Part shown: piece after piece, positions 7,257-14,975 of the stretch | Numbering within the stretch: the first letter of the stretch is position 1 | Layout of the letters: the number at the start of each line of letters is the position of its first letter | NCBI GenBank assembly: GCA_964425585.1 | Contig: CAYRMG010000012.1 | Coordinates: 1 to 37,623, forward strand | Reading direction: 5' to 3' | DNA length: 37,623 bases | Source of the DNA: Aquifex sp964425585 | GTDB taxonomy: Bacteria; Aquificota; Aquificia; Aquificales; Aquificaceae | Made by a program: the position numbers and the translations under genes | The notes under the pieces: generated by a model | Database searches by the model: none | Told to the model about the DNA's origin: nothing | The model's input: only the letters and a program-made list of their open reading frames with translations

Positions 7257-8212
7257 GAATATTAATCTGGCAGACCGCGTATCTCGGGGACGTGGTTCTC
7301 GCCACGTCCCTTATAAAGACGCTTAAAACAAACTTTCCCCGTGCAGAAATAGGCTTTGTAGGAAGACCTTTTATACTGGAACTTTTGAAGGATTTTGATA
7401 TAGAACTTATTCCCTTTTCAAAGGGATTTCGCGAAAGTTTTGATGTAAGAAAAAGAATAGGAAACTACGATGTGGCTATTTCCCCCCACCGTTCAATGAG
7501 AACAGCGTTGATACTATACTTTTCCGGCATAAAGGAAAGAATAGGATTTGATAAAGCGGAGCTTTCTTTTCTATACACAAAAAGGGTTAAGCACGAATGG
7601 GGCATTCATGAGATTGATAGAAACCTCAGGCTTCTGGAACCCCTCGGTATAAAGAAGTTTGTAAGAAAAACGGAGTTAAAGCTCGGAGAAGAAGAGTTTA
7701 AAAGTATTCTTAAGAAATTTTCCCTAAAGGAAGGGGAATACGTTGTTCTTTCCCCCTTTTCAAACTTCAGACTCAAGGAGTGGAGTTTAAAAAACTGGGC
7801 TGAGTTGATAAATGAGTTAAGAATACCCGCGGTAATTACGGGAACAAAATCAGACCTTGAAAAGGTAAAGGTATTAAAGGGCTTCTTAAAAAAGGGAGTC
7901 GTAGACCTGACAGGAAAAACGAGCTTGAGGGAACTTATGGGAGTTATAAAGGGAGCGAAACTCGTTATTGCAAATGACTCATCCCCCGTTCATATTGCCA
8001 ACGCCTTCGGCGTTCCCGCTATAACCGTATACACAGCTACATCGGAAATTTACGGCTTTTATCCCATTAAAGGAAGGTATTTAAAAAACCCTGCACCTTG
8101 CTCCCCCTGCTCCCCCAACCCGAAGAAATGTAAAAGGGGAGATGAGATTTGTAGAAACTTACCCTCTCCCGAGGATGTTCTGAGCGTTGCTGAGGAGTTC
8201 CTCGGGGTCTAA
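7253..8212 (+). CDS. glycosyltransferase family 9 (heptosyltransferase-like)
   Basis: A GT-B fold sugar transferase of the ADP-heptose:LPS heptosyltransferase family, acting at the inner face of the cytoplasmic membrane. Residues 1-20 read MRILIWQTAYLGDVVLATSL, the family opening. The C-terminal donor-binding region has NDSSPVHIANAFGVPAI near 241-257, followed by a cysteine-rich tail (CSPCSPNPKKC) typical of WaaF-like members. Length 319 is in range. It starts with GTG overlapping the lipoprotein TGA, and its last 54 bases also encode the end of the opposite-strand gene. The exact acceptor is not deducible. Confidence 0.9.
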   Translation: MRILIWQTAYLGDVVLATSLIKTLKTNFPRAEIGFVGRPFILELLKDFDIELIPFSKGFRESFDVRKRIGNYDVAISPHRSMRTALILYFSGIKERIGFDKAELSFLYTKRVKHEWGIHEIDRNLRLLEPLGIKKFVRKTELKLGEEEFKSILKKFSLKEGEYVVLSPFSNFRLKEWSLKNWAELINELRIPAVITGTKSDLEKVKVLKGFLKKGVVDLTGKTSLRELMGVIKGAKLVIANDSSPVHIANAFGVPAITVYTATSEIYGFYPIKGRYLKNPAPCSPCSPNPKKCKRGDEICRNLPSPEDVLSVAEEFLGV

Positions 8213-8800
8213 AACCTTTGCACCTTTTGGCGGATTTTCGTAGGGAACTATCTTTCCGTTTTCCTCTACGAGTTTGACATCGTTGAACTTTTTCCACCTC
8301 TTAGTATCCTTTGTCTTTACGAATATTTCTTTTATATCCCCTTTAAATACGCTTCCTCTTTCCAGAAAGTATTGAGGTTCCTGCAGGAGCTGAACAAGAT
8401 GGTGACAGTTGTCAAAGAAGTATGTGTAATCTCCTATCTTTGCGGTGCAAAGCTCATCTTCCCTGAGTATTAAAACGTTGCAAACGGGACACCTTGTATC
8501 CTTGGAGGGAGTGAAATCTCTGGTCTTTTCGGGATTCTTAACAACGTAATAAACAAGCAGGAAAAGTAAAATCGCTGTGGTAAGGAAGTTTACGGAGGCT
8601 ATGACGGGGAAGTAATCCCTGTAGATGAGTCCCAGGAGGTTTGTTATCACGCTCAAGAAAACTATTCCCGCGGGTGCGATTACATACCTGAGTTTGTATT
8701 TCTTAAGAGCAAGGTATATCGCCAGAACTATAGCAACAGCCTCAAGGAATCTCGTCATTATTATTACGACCGCTACCTCGTAATCCTCAAACCTTATCAT
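8159..8800 (-). CDS. three-helix membrane protein with cytoplasmic NosL-like domain
   Basis: Three hydrophobic segments lie at about residues 9-31, 39-60 and 64-87. The C-terminal part (about 100-213) resembles the NosL copper-chaperone domain in order: CPVC at 104-107, a central DYTYFFDNC with Cys132-His-His, then IFVKTKDTKRW and a late EENGKIVPYE strand. The methionine that follows the second cysteine in NosL (CGM) is absent here (CPVCNV), and Cys118 is extra. A metal- or heme-related role is an inference. It sits 10 bases after lpxB and shares 54 coding bases with the convergent glycosyltransferase gene. An internal Met15 is an alternative start. Confidence 0.6.
   Translation of the reverse strand: MIRFEDYEVAVVIIMTRFLEAVAIVLAIYLALKKYKLRYVIAPAGIVFLSVITNLLGLIYRDYFPVIASVNFLTTAILLFLLVYYVVKNPEKTRDFTPSKDTRCPVCNVLILREDELCTAKIGDYTYFFDNCHHLVQLLQEPQYFLERGSVFKGDIKEIFVKTKDTKRWKKFNDVKLVEENGKIVPYENPPKGAKVLDPEELLSNAQNILGRG
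8168..8206. terminator. inverted repeat inside two overlapping 3' ends, possible two-way terminator
   Basis: CCCGAGGA at 8168-8175 is the perfect inverted complement of TCCTCGGG at 8199-8206, with 23 bases between. It lies wholly within the 54 bases coding for both convergent C-termini. A GC-rich 8-bp stem could slow transcription from either side, but there is no clear U tract, so the role is uncertain. Confidence 0.3.
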
Positions 8801-8810
8801 AAGAGATATA

Positions 8811-9881
8811 CTAAATAATGTCCCTAAAAAGTTCCCTGAGTCTTGCTATAACTCCCTTTTCCCCTAGGATGTATTTGAGCATGTAAAGGGACTCCCTTAC
8901 CTTTTCCCTTCTTTCGTAAAGGGACTCAAACTTCCTTAAAATCTCATCTCCGTCCTTCTGTATCACTTCGGGAATAACTTCCCTCTTGAGGAGTATGTTA
9001 ACCAGGCTCACAAATGGAACATTTACAAGAAACTTACCTATAAGGTATGTGAGGGAGCTCACTCTGTAGTAAACCACGTGCGGGTTTAAGGAAAGTCCCG
9101 CTTCCAAGGATGCGGTTCCCGAAGCTATTATGGACGCTTCAGAGTAATGAAAGCAGTCGTAAGATGCTCCCTCGTAAGTGATAGTTTTTATTCCCAGCTC
9201 TTTTTTTATAAAGCTTTCATGCTCGGGAAATGTAGGGGATACTATCTCAAAATCTTCCTTCAAACCTTCCAGTTTATTCTTAAATAGTTTTGTATGTCTT
9301 TTTATCTCCGTCTCCCTGCTTCCGAGAAGAAGGGGAAGGGGATTTTTCCTAAAACTCCTTAAAAATTCTTCTTTCTCTTTTCGGGGTTTTACTATATCAA
9401 CAAGCGGATGCCCGACATAATGAACGCGAAGACTCTTAAAATCTCTGTATATCTTCTTTTCAAAGGGGAGTATAACGATAAGGTGATTTGAAAGCTCTCC
9501 TATTACTCGTGCCCTTTTGGGTTTCCAAGCCCAAACCTGGGGAGAAATAAAGTAAATAATGTTCTTTACTCCCATTTTTTTCGCATCTTTCAATAGTCTG
9601 AGGTTTAAAGCGGGGGCATCGCACAGGATTAGGGTATCACTCTTTTGAACTTCTTTTAAGATTCTCCCGTATAGTTTTAGGAACTTGGGTATTTTCGTTA
9701 AGGCTTCGGTAAAGCCTACCGCGGAGATTTCCTCATACCTTCCTACGCTTTTTATTCCTATCTGTTCAAGCCTCTTGTCTGTAAGACCTGATATCTCGTA
9801 GTCTTCAAAGCCTTTTTTGAATATATTGTAAACGTAGTTTGAGGCAGACCTGTCCGCGAGGGATATAAAAACCCTCTTCAC
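8811..9881 (-). CDS. lpxB: lipid-A-disaccharide synthase LpxB
   Basis: Joins UDP-diacylglucosamine to lipid X to form the lipid A disaccharide at the membrane surface. The opening FISLADRSASNY corresponds to the LpxB N-terminal motif (usually AGExSGD-like, here degenerate). Family features include FISPQVWAWKPKRARVI near residue 112, VGHPLVD near 157, and the conserved ASGTASLEAGL near 259. Length 356 is slightly short (usually about 380). It overlaps the upstream 103 aa gene by 4 bases and is followed closely by the NosL-like membrane gene. Its presence shows that the organism makes lipid A. Confidence 0.88.
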   Translation of the reverse strand: MKRVFISLADRSASNYVYNIFKKGFEDYEISGLTDKRLEQIGIKSVGRYEEISAVGFTEALTKIPKFLKLYGRILKEVQKSDTLILCDAPALNLRLLKDAKKMGVKNIIYFISPQVWAWKPKRARVIGELSNHLIVILPFEKKIYRDFKSLRVHYVGHPLVDIVKPRKEKEEFLRSFRKNPLPLLLGSRETEIKRHTKLFKNKLEGLKEDFEIVSPTFPEHESFIKKELGIKTITYEGASYDCFHYSEASIIASGTASLEAGLSLNPHVVYYRVSSLTYLIGKFLVNVPFVSLVNILLKREVIPEVIQKDGDEILRKFESLYERREKVRESLYMLKYILGEKGVIARLRELFRDII

Positions 9882-10189
9882 TTCTTTGAGAGTTCCTCAA
9901 TTCTTGCGGTAATCATATCAATAATCTCCTCAAATATACCCTTAATTTCCTCCGCCATGGCTATGAGATTTTCATTACCGTTTTTGTATGCCTTGTCTAT
10001 ATATGGCTTTACGTCTGTCTCGTAATACTCCTTATACTCAAAAAGGTCATACTTAAGCTCGTCTTCTTCCAGCTCCTCAATTATGGCTTCGTATTCCATC
10101 TTCCTTATCCTTGCGGATGTAAGGAGATTCTTAAGCTCCATCTCAAGATTTCCTTTATCCTTTCCTGCATTCCTCGGGTCTGCGGGCAT
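9878..10189 (-). CDS. small helical protein, hypothetical
   Basis: An acidic, strongly helical protein of 103 residues if read from the ATG at 10189, or 87 if started at the Met encoded at 10141 (MELKNLLTSARIRK). The inner start has AAAGGA nine bases upstream, whereas the outer start has no ribosome site; the N-terminal MPADPRNAGKDK is low in structure, so the inner start is quite possible. Three helices are predicted, with no membrane segment and no recognised family. It overlaps lpxB by 4 bases (ATGA) and diverges from hemW across 37 bases. Confidence 0.65.
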   Translation of the reverse strand: MPADPRNAGKDKGNLEMELKNLLTSARIRKMEYEAIIEELEEDELKYDLFEYKEYYETDVKPYIDKAYKNGNENLIAMAEEIKGIFEEIIDMITARIEELSKK

Positions 10190-10226
10190 AGTGAAGTTTA
10201 ATATAACCTAACTAAATTAAAATCCG

Positions 10227-11339
10227 ATGATTAGAGGCATCTACATTCACATACCCTTCTGCACCTATAAATGTCCTTACTGCGATTTTATGTCAGTTAT
10301 AGATTTTGAAACAAATCACGGGGAATACGTAAAAGCTTTGAAGAAGGAGATAAACCTCTACAAGGGATTAAAGGCAAATGTAAAAACCCTTTATTTCGGA
10401 GGGGGAACACCTTCACTTCTGGAGCCAAGATACATAGAAGAAGTAATAAATGAGATACACAAGAATCTTAACTTTAACCCTTCGGAAATAACTATAGAGT
10501 GTAATCCCGAAACCTTTGAGAAGGAAAAGTTCAAGAAATTTAAAGAGCTCGGAATTAACAGGATAAGCTTGGGGGTTCAGAGTTTTACCCAAAAAGGTCT
10601 TAAAGCTCTTGGGAGGAAGCACACGCTGAGAGAGGTTTATACCTTTCTTGAGGGGATATTTGAACTCGGTTATGAAAACGTAAACGTTGACCTGATATGG
10701 GGTTATCCCAACCAGACACCCGAGGATGCTCAAAAGGAATTAAGAGAGCTTGAGAGGTTTCCGATAAAACACGTCTCGGCCTATCTCCTCACCTTCTATG
10801 ACGATACACCCATGGGTGTTTCCCTGAGGAAAGGAGAAATCAGTCCTCCCGATGAGGAGACCGTTGTAAGGATTCACAGTATCCTTTCCGAAGGTTTAAA
10901 ATCCCTCGGTTTTGAGAGATATGAGATATCAAACTGGGCTAAAAGGGGCTACGAGTGCAGGCATAACCTCTTATACTGGAAACTTGAAGAGTTCCTCGGT
11001 CTCGGTGTATCCGCATGGGGCTTTTACGAAAGAAAAAGATACGGAAACACAAGGAATTTATACAAATACATGAAGCTTGTAAGTGAAGGAAAGAGACCCG
11101 TTGAGCACAACATTGTCCTTGATGAGGAAGAGCTTAGGAAGGAAAGAATAATCCTGAACCTGAGATTGAGAAAGGGAGTTAATAAGGAGCTACTTCCCGA
11201 GCTTCCCGAATACCTTTGGGAGTTTCTTGAGGAAGATAACGGCAGGGTAAGGATAAAGGATGAGCATATTCTCCTTTCAAACGAGCTTATATCGGAGATA
11301 TTAAGGTTTTATGACTTAAATCCTAAAAAAATGGAATAA
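10227..11339 (+). CDS. hemW: radical SAM heme chaperone HemW
   Basis: A radical S-adenosylmethionine protein with Cys12, Cys16 and Cys19 (CTYKCPYC) binding a 4Fe-4S cluster, followed by YFGGGTPSLL and the ECNPE segment. The opening is IYIHIPFC and length 370 matches HemW, the family formerly annotated as oxygen-independent coproporphyrinogen oxidase; HemN enzymes are longer and carry an extra N-terminal part. HemW is thought to insert heme into respiratory proteins. A true decarboxylase role is less likely but cannot be excluded. It is first in a run with hemA, starting 37 bases from the divergent gene. Confidence 0.9.
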   Translation: MIRGIYIHIPFCTYKCPYCDFMSVIDFETNHGEYVKALKKEINLYKGLKANVKTLYFGGGTPSLLEPRYIEEVINEIHKNLNFNPSEITIECNPETFEKEKFKKFKELGINRISLGVQSFTQKGLKALGRKHTLREVYTFLEGIFELGYENVNVDLIWGYPNQTPEDAQKELRELERFPIKHVSAYLLTFYDDTPMGVSLRKGEISPPDEETVVRIHSILSEGLKSLGFERYEISNWAKRGYECRHNLLYWKLEEFLGLGVSAWGFYERKRYGNTRNLYKYMKLVSEGKRPVEHNIVLDEEELRKERIILNLRLRKGVNKELLPELPEYLWEFLEEDNGRVRIKDEHILLSNELISEILRFYDLNPKKME

Positions 11340-11350
11340 TTTAAAACCTG

Positions 11351-12577
11351 ATGGGTGAAATATTTGCGGTGGGGGTTAACTTTAAGGTAGCCCCCGTTGA
11401 GGTAAGGGAAAAGCTCGCTTGCAATATTGACGAAACGAAGAAAATACTGCCACTTCTGAAGAGGGAAGTTCCCTTAGAGGAAGTAATACTTCTTTCCACA
11501 TGTAACAGGGTTGAGGTATACGCTTATAATATCGTTGACGCATCCGATAGGTTAATAGAAAAACTCCTTTCTCTTAAAGGGCTTCCCCTTTCATTCAAGA
11601 GGTATTTCTTCGTAAAGAAGGGAGACGACGCGGTATTCCACATATTTAAGGTTGCGTCGAGCCTTGACTCAATGGTGATAGGTGAACCCCAGATAGTAGC
11701 CCAATTCAAGGAAGCTTATGCTGTAGCAAAGGAACTGGATACCGTTGGAAAAATTCTAAACAGGGTATACGAAAAGGCTCTAAGAGCCTCAAAGAGGGTG
11801 AGAACCGAAACGGGAATAAGCAGAAGTGCGGTTTCCGTATCCTATGCTGCTGTTGAGCTTGCCAGAAAGATTTTCGGGGAGTTGAAGGATGCAAACGTGC
11901 TTTTGATAGGTGCGGGGGAGATGGGCGAGCTCGCCGCAAATTATCTGAGGAGGTTCGGGACAAATCTTCACATAACTAACAGAACTTACGAAAAAGCCTT
12001 AAAACTTGCGAAAATCCTCGGCGGAAATGCTCTCAGGTTTGAACAACTAAAAGAATACCTCCACCTTATGGACATAATTATCGTTTCAACGGGAGCAAAG
12101 AACTATATCCTTACAAAGGAACATTTTGAGGAATCAATAAAGAAAAGAAGTTACGAACCCCAATTTGTTATAGACATATCCGTTCCGAGAAACGTTGAAC
12201 CTTCTGTTTCCGAAGTGGAAAGTGTATTCCTTTACGATATTGATGACCTGAAGCAGGTTGTTGAGGAAAACCTAAAGGAGAGAATGAGAGAAGCCCAGAG
12301 GGGAGAGATAATCCTGTGGGACGAGGTAAAGAAGTTCAGGAACTGGTATGAAAGTCTAAAGGTAGAACCATACATTTTGAAGTTAAAACAAAGTATTGAC
12401 GGAACGGAAAGCAATCCATACCTTAGAAAATTAATACACAGGGCTATAAGGGAGATGAAGAGAAATCCGGAAAGTGCGGATATAATCTTAAGAATATTTA
12501 CCGAGGAGGTAGAAAATGAACCCCGAGGAAAAAAACTATCCAATGTCCATAACGGAATTAATGGAGTTGGAATCTGA
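11351..12577 (+). CDS. hemA: glutamyl-tRNA reductase HemA
   Basis: Reduces glutamyl-tRNA to glutamate-1-semialdehyde, the first committed step of tetrapyrrole synthesis by the C5 route. The catalytic Cys51 lies in LLSTCNRVEVY; the substrate-recognition segment SLDSMVIGEPQIVAQFK follows; the NADPH-binding domain has LIGAGEMGELAANYL near residue 180; a helical dimerisation domain closes the protein. Length 408 is normal. The last 62 bases overlap the next gene, whose ribosome site lies inside hemA. Confidence 0.96.
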   Translation: MGEIFAVGVNFKVAPVEVREKLACNIDETKKILPLLKREVPLEEVILLSTCNRVEVYAYNIVDASDRLIEKLLSLKGLPLSFKRYFFVKKGDDAVFHIFKVASSLDSMVIGEPQIVAQFKEAYAVAKELDTVGKILNRVYEKALRASKRVRTETGISRSAVSVSYAAVELARKIFGELKDANVLLIGAGEMGELAANYLRRFGTNLHITNRTYEKALKLAKILGGNALRFEQLKEYLHLMDIIIVSTGAKNYILTKEHFEESIKKRSYEPQFVIDISVPRNVEPSVSEVESVFLYDIDDLKQVVEENLKERMREAQRGEIILWDEVKKFRNWYESLKVEPYILKLKQSIDGTESNPYLRKLIHRAIREMKRNPESADIILRIFTEEVENEPRGKKLSNVHNGINGVGI

Positions 12578-12815
12578 ATACGCAATTAGGGCTTACATTC
12601 TCATAAAGGCAGACCCGCGGGAAATTCCCTCTATAATGCTTGCATTATCAACCTTTGAAGGGGTAAAAACCGCGGATGTTGTTACGGGTCCTTACGACAT
12701 AATCGTTTTTGTAGAAGTTCCCAATCAGGACGAACTCGGCAGACTTGTAATAAATAAGATTCACTCCCTTGAAGGCGTAAAGGAAGCTATAACATGTGTA
12801 GTGGTGAGAATATAA
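12516..12815 (+). CDS. stand-alone RAM (Lrp/AsnC ligand-binding) domain protein
   Basis: Residues ~20-99 match the ligand-binding half of Lrp/AsnC regulators: AYILIKADPREIPSIMLAL, then VVTGPYDIIVFVEVPN and the closing GVKEAITCVVV. The helix-turn-helix half is absent; the first ~20 residues (MNPEEKNYPMSITELMELES) cannot form it. Such lone RAM modules are known in thermophiles and archaea and form rings that bind amino acids or other small molecules. The start is fixed by GGAGGT at 12504-12509, five bases before the ATG. It overlaps hemA by 62 bases and the next gene by 22, so it is tightly tied to tetrapyrrole synthesis; its ligand is unknown. Confidence 0.85.
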   Translation: MNPEEKNYPMSITELMELESEYAIRAYILIKADPREIPSIMLALSTFEGVKTADVVTGPYDIIVFVEVPNQDELGRLVINKIHSLEGVKEAITCVVVRI

Positions 12816-12988
12816 CCTATCCTTGCGTTGAGGAAAAGGAAGACAGGATTATAGTCATTTACTCGGATAAGGAAATAGTCTACGAGGAGAACGACGAAGG
12901 AGTTATCCTATACTACTCAAAGGATTACGATATCGTTAAGATAGTTATTCCGAAAGATGACGAGCACTACCTTATATACCTACAGTGA
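12794..12988 (+). CDS. small hypothetical protein, 64 aa, DUF2283-like
   Basis: A short acidic, beta-rich protein: RIIVIYSDKEIVYEEN, then DEGVILYYSKDYDIVKIVIPKD. The alternation of strands with EGVILYYSKDYDIVKI recalls the DUF2283 family (usually EGVxLDYDxxGxIVGIE), but this is recognition by eye. It starts inside the RAM gene (overlap 22 bases) and ends inside the murA frame (overlap 32 bases). The conserved-looking strands and the nested arrangement support translation. Function unknown. Confidence 0.6.
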   Translation: MCSGENITYPCVEEKEDRIIVIYSDKEIVYEENDEGVILYYSKDYDIVKIVIPKDDEHYLIYLQ

Positions 12989-14237
12989 TTACTTTGTAGT
13001 TGAGGGAGGTGTCCCTCTTAGGGGAGAAGTTGAGGTTTCCGGAGCTAAGAACGCGGCGCTTCCCATTCTTTTCTCAACCATACTCACCGAAGAGGAGTGC
13101 CTCATTACAAATGTTCCCGACCTTCTTGATGTAAAGAATACCGTAAGACTTTTGAGAAATCTCGGTGCGGAAGTTGAGCAAGTAAAACATAGGGTCTTTG
13201 TAAATCCTACCTTGAACTCTTTCACAACGGGACAAGAAATAGTGAGGCTTATGAGGGCTTCTATTCTTTCGTTGGGACCCCTGCTGGGTAGATTCGGAAA
13301 AGCCGTTGTGGGTCTTCCGGGCGGATGCTCAATAGGGGCAAGACCCGTAGACCAGCATATAAAGTTTTTCAAAGCTGCCGGGGCAAAAGTTGAAATAAGA
13401 AATGGATACATTTACGCAAGCATAAAGAAAAAAATGGGAGTTTACTTTAGATTTGAGCTTATAACCGTTACGGGAACGGAGAATGCACTTCTTTATCTGG
13501 CAAGCGTTCCCGAGGAAAGTGTTCTTGAAAACATAGCTCTTGAACCCGAAGTCATAGACCTCATAGAAGTTCTCAGAAAGATGGGGGCAAAAATAGATAT
13601 AAAGGGAAGAAGGGCAATAATTAAGGGAACGGAAAAACCAAAAGGATTTATACACTCGGTTATACCCGACAGGATAGAGGCGGGAACTTTTATGGTGGGA
13701 GCGGTTCTTACGGACGGTGAGATTCTACTGAAGGGAGCAGAGCCTAACCATCTTGATAGCGTAATAAAAAAGCTTGAGGAGATAGGCGGAAAAGTTGTAA
13801 AAGAAGTGGAAGGAATAAAGGTATACAGAAGGGAAAAGTCCTTAAAACCCGCCTACATAGAGACGGAAGTCTATCCGGGCATACCTACAGATATGCAAGC
13901 CCAGTTTATGGCATTGCTCTCCGTTGCGGAAGGAAGGTCGGTAATAAGGGAAACGATATTTGAAAACAGGTTTCACCACGCTCAGGAATTAAATAGACTC
14001 GGAGCCTGCATAACGGTAAGGGGGAATACCGCATACGTGAAAGGCGTTAGAGAACTTTACGGTGCGGAGGTATACTCAACGGATTTGAGAGCTTCCGCAG
14101 CTCTTGTCCTCGCAGGACTGGTAGCAAAAGGCGAAACAGTAGTCAGGAATATTTACCATCTTGATAGAGGTTATGAGAAACTTGAAAGGAAGTTAAGCAA
14201 ACTCGGAGCAAGAATAAAGAGAGTAAAGGAAGATTAA
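12957..14237 (+). CDS. murA: UDP-N-acetylglucosamine 1-carboxyvinyltransferase MurA
   Basis: Transfers enolpyruvate from PEP to UDP-GlcNAc, the first committed step of peptidoglycan synthesis in the cytoplasm. The EPSP-synthase fold is shown by SGAKNAALPIL at 28-38, the mobile loop LPGGCSIGARPVDQH with active-site Cys124, and GIPTDMQAQFMALLSVA late in the protein. With the cysteine present the enzyme should be of the fosfomycin-sensitive type. Length 426 from the ATG at 12957 includes about nine residues before the usual fold start; no better in-frame start is seen. It overlaps the 64 aa gene by 32 bases and its TAA interlocks with the hsp20 stop. Confidence 0.95.
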   Translation: MTSTTLYTYSDYFVVEGGVPLRGEVEVSGAKNAALPILFSTILTEEECLITNVPDLLDVKNTVRLLRNLGAEVEQVKHRVFVNPTLNSFTTGQEIVRLMRASILSLGPLLGRFGKAVVGLPGGCSIGARPVDQHIKFFKAAGAKVEIRNGYIYASIKKKMGVYFRFELITVTGTENALLYLASVPEESVLENIALEPEVIDLIEVLRKMGAKIDIKGRRAIIKGTEKPKGFIHSVIPDRIEAGTFMVGAVLTDGEILLKGAEPNHLDSVIKKLEEIGGKVVKEVEGIKVYRREKSLKPAYIETEVYPGIPTDMQAQFMALLSVAEGRSVIRETIFENRFHHAQELNRLGACITVRGNTAYVKGVRELYGAEVYSTDLRASAALVLAGLVAKGETVVRNIYHLDRGYEKLERKLSKLGARIKRVKED

Positions 14238-14671
14238 GCGAGTTTTATCTTCTTTTCCTTTTCCACGTGAACCTTGGGAATCCTTATTTCAAGCACTCCG
14301 TCTTTGTATTCCGCCTTTGCACCTTCGGGGTCTACCTCAATGGGCAGGGGAACAACTCTTTCTATAACCCCGTAAAACCTTTCGGTTTTATAAACGTTTT
14401 CGGTCTTCTCCTCTTTCTCTTCTTTCCTTTCCGCTCTTATAGCAACCATGTTTTCTTTGACAGTTATCTCTATATCCTCCTTCTTTACACCGGGAAGGTC
14501 GGCCTTTATAACCACTTCCTTGTCCGTTTCGTAAACCTCAACGGGAGGAACTAATGCTTGAGGTTGGGCTTCTCTTCCGACAGGGAGAAACTCCTCAAGT
14601 ATCCTGTCAAAGTCCCTCTTTATTCTTTCAAGCTCCTCAAAAGGTCTCCAAACCACCATTTTCCTGTCCAT
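14234..14671 (-). CDS. small heat shock protein, Hsp20/alpha-crystallin family
   Basis: An ATP-independent holdase chaperone, 145 residues. The alpha-crystallin domain spans about residues 45-140: VEVYETDKEVVIKADLPGVKKEDI, a central VAIRAERKEEKEE loop, the FYGVIERVVPLP strand, and the GVLEIRIPKV core motif. The C-terminal tail after that is basic and lacks a clear I-x-I motif except IRIPK. A strong ribosome site, AAGGAGGTGGAAAG, precedes the ATG, and a promoter is proposed at 14706-14733. Its PGVKKEDI octapeptide also occurs in the ArsA-like protein at 22069-23259. Confidence 0.95.
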   Translation of the reverse strand: MDRKMVVWRPFEELERIKRDFDRILEEFLPVGREAQPQALVPPVEVYETDKEVVIKADLPGVKKEDIEITVKENMVAIRAERKEEKEEKTENVYKTERFYGVIERVVPLPIEVDPEGAKAEYKDGVLEIRIPKVHVEKEKKIKLA

Positions 14672-14705
14672 CTTTCCACCTCCTTAATAGATTTTCTTAT
14701 AGATA

Positions 14706-14733
14706 AATTTAGTATACTTTTATAAAGTGTCAA
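14706..14733 (-). promoter_or_regulatory. promoter of the hsp20 gene
   Basis: Read on the minus strand, a perfect TTGACA (14733-14728) is followed after 16 bases by TAAATT (14711-14706), four of six matches to the -10 consensus. The gene starts 35 bases further on, behind AAGGAGGT. A TATACT lies too close to the -35 to pair with it. The -35 overlaps the stop end of the 77 aa gene. Confidence 0.45.
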
Positions 14734-14963
14734 GGTCTGATAAAGCTTCTGTAAAGAACCCAGAGCATTCTACCTATAACGTGGGAAATCGTAAAGGTAA
14801 TTCCCCCTTCCGCACCGAAGAATTTAAGGACGAGAAAGAGAATAACTCCGAGAATTCCGAATCTTAAAGGGAAGGTATATAAAGGATTCTTTCTCCTTTT
14901 TATTTCTTCTGCATACAGTATTCCCGAAAAAAATCCTATAATAGTTAAAGCTAAAAACTCCAC
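14730..14963 (-). CDS. small two-helix membrane protein, 77 aa
   Basis: Hydrophobic segments at about residues 2-18 and 31-48, a third weaker one near 52-70, and a basic EEIKRRKNPLY loop between the first two. The end is HVIGRMLWVLYRSF. The arrangement faintly recalls AtpR/AtpI-type small membrane proteins linked to ATP synthases, but no atp gene is nearby and I would not assign it. It ends just before the hsp20 promoter and diverges from the EAL gene with 12 bases between the starts. Confidence 0.55.
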   Translation of the reverse strand: MEFLALTIIGFFSGILYAEEIKRRKNPLYTFPLRFGILGVILFLVLKFFGAEGGITFTISHVIGRMLWVLYRSFIRP

Positions 14964-14975
14964 GGCGATAATAGT

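Noticed and set aside
12989..13655. Two minus-strand frames inside murA
   Set aside because: Antisense shadows of a clearly conserved enzyme.
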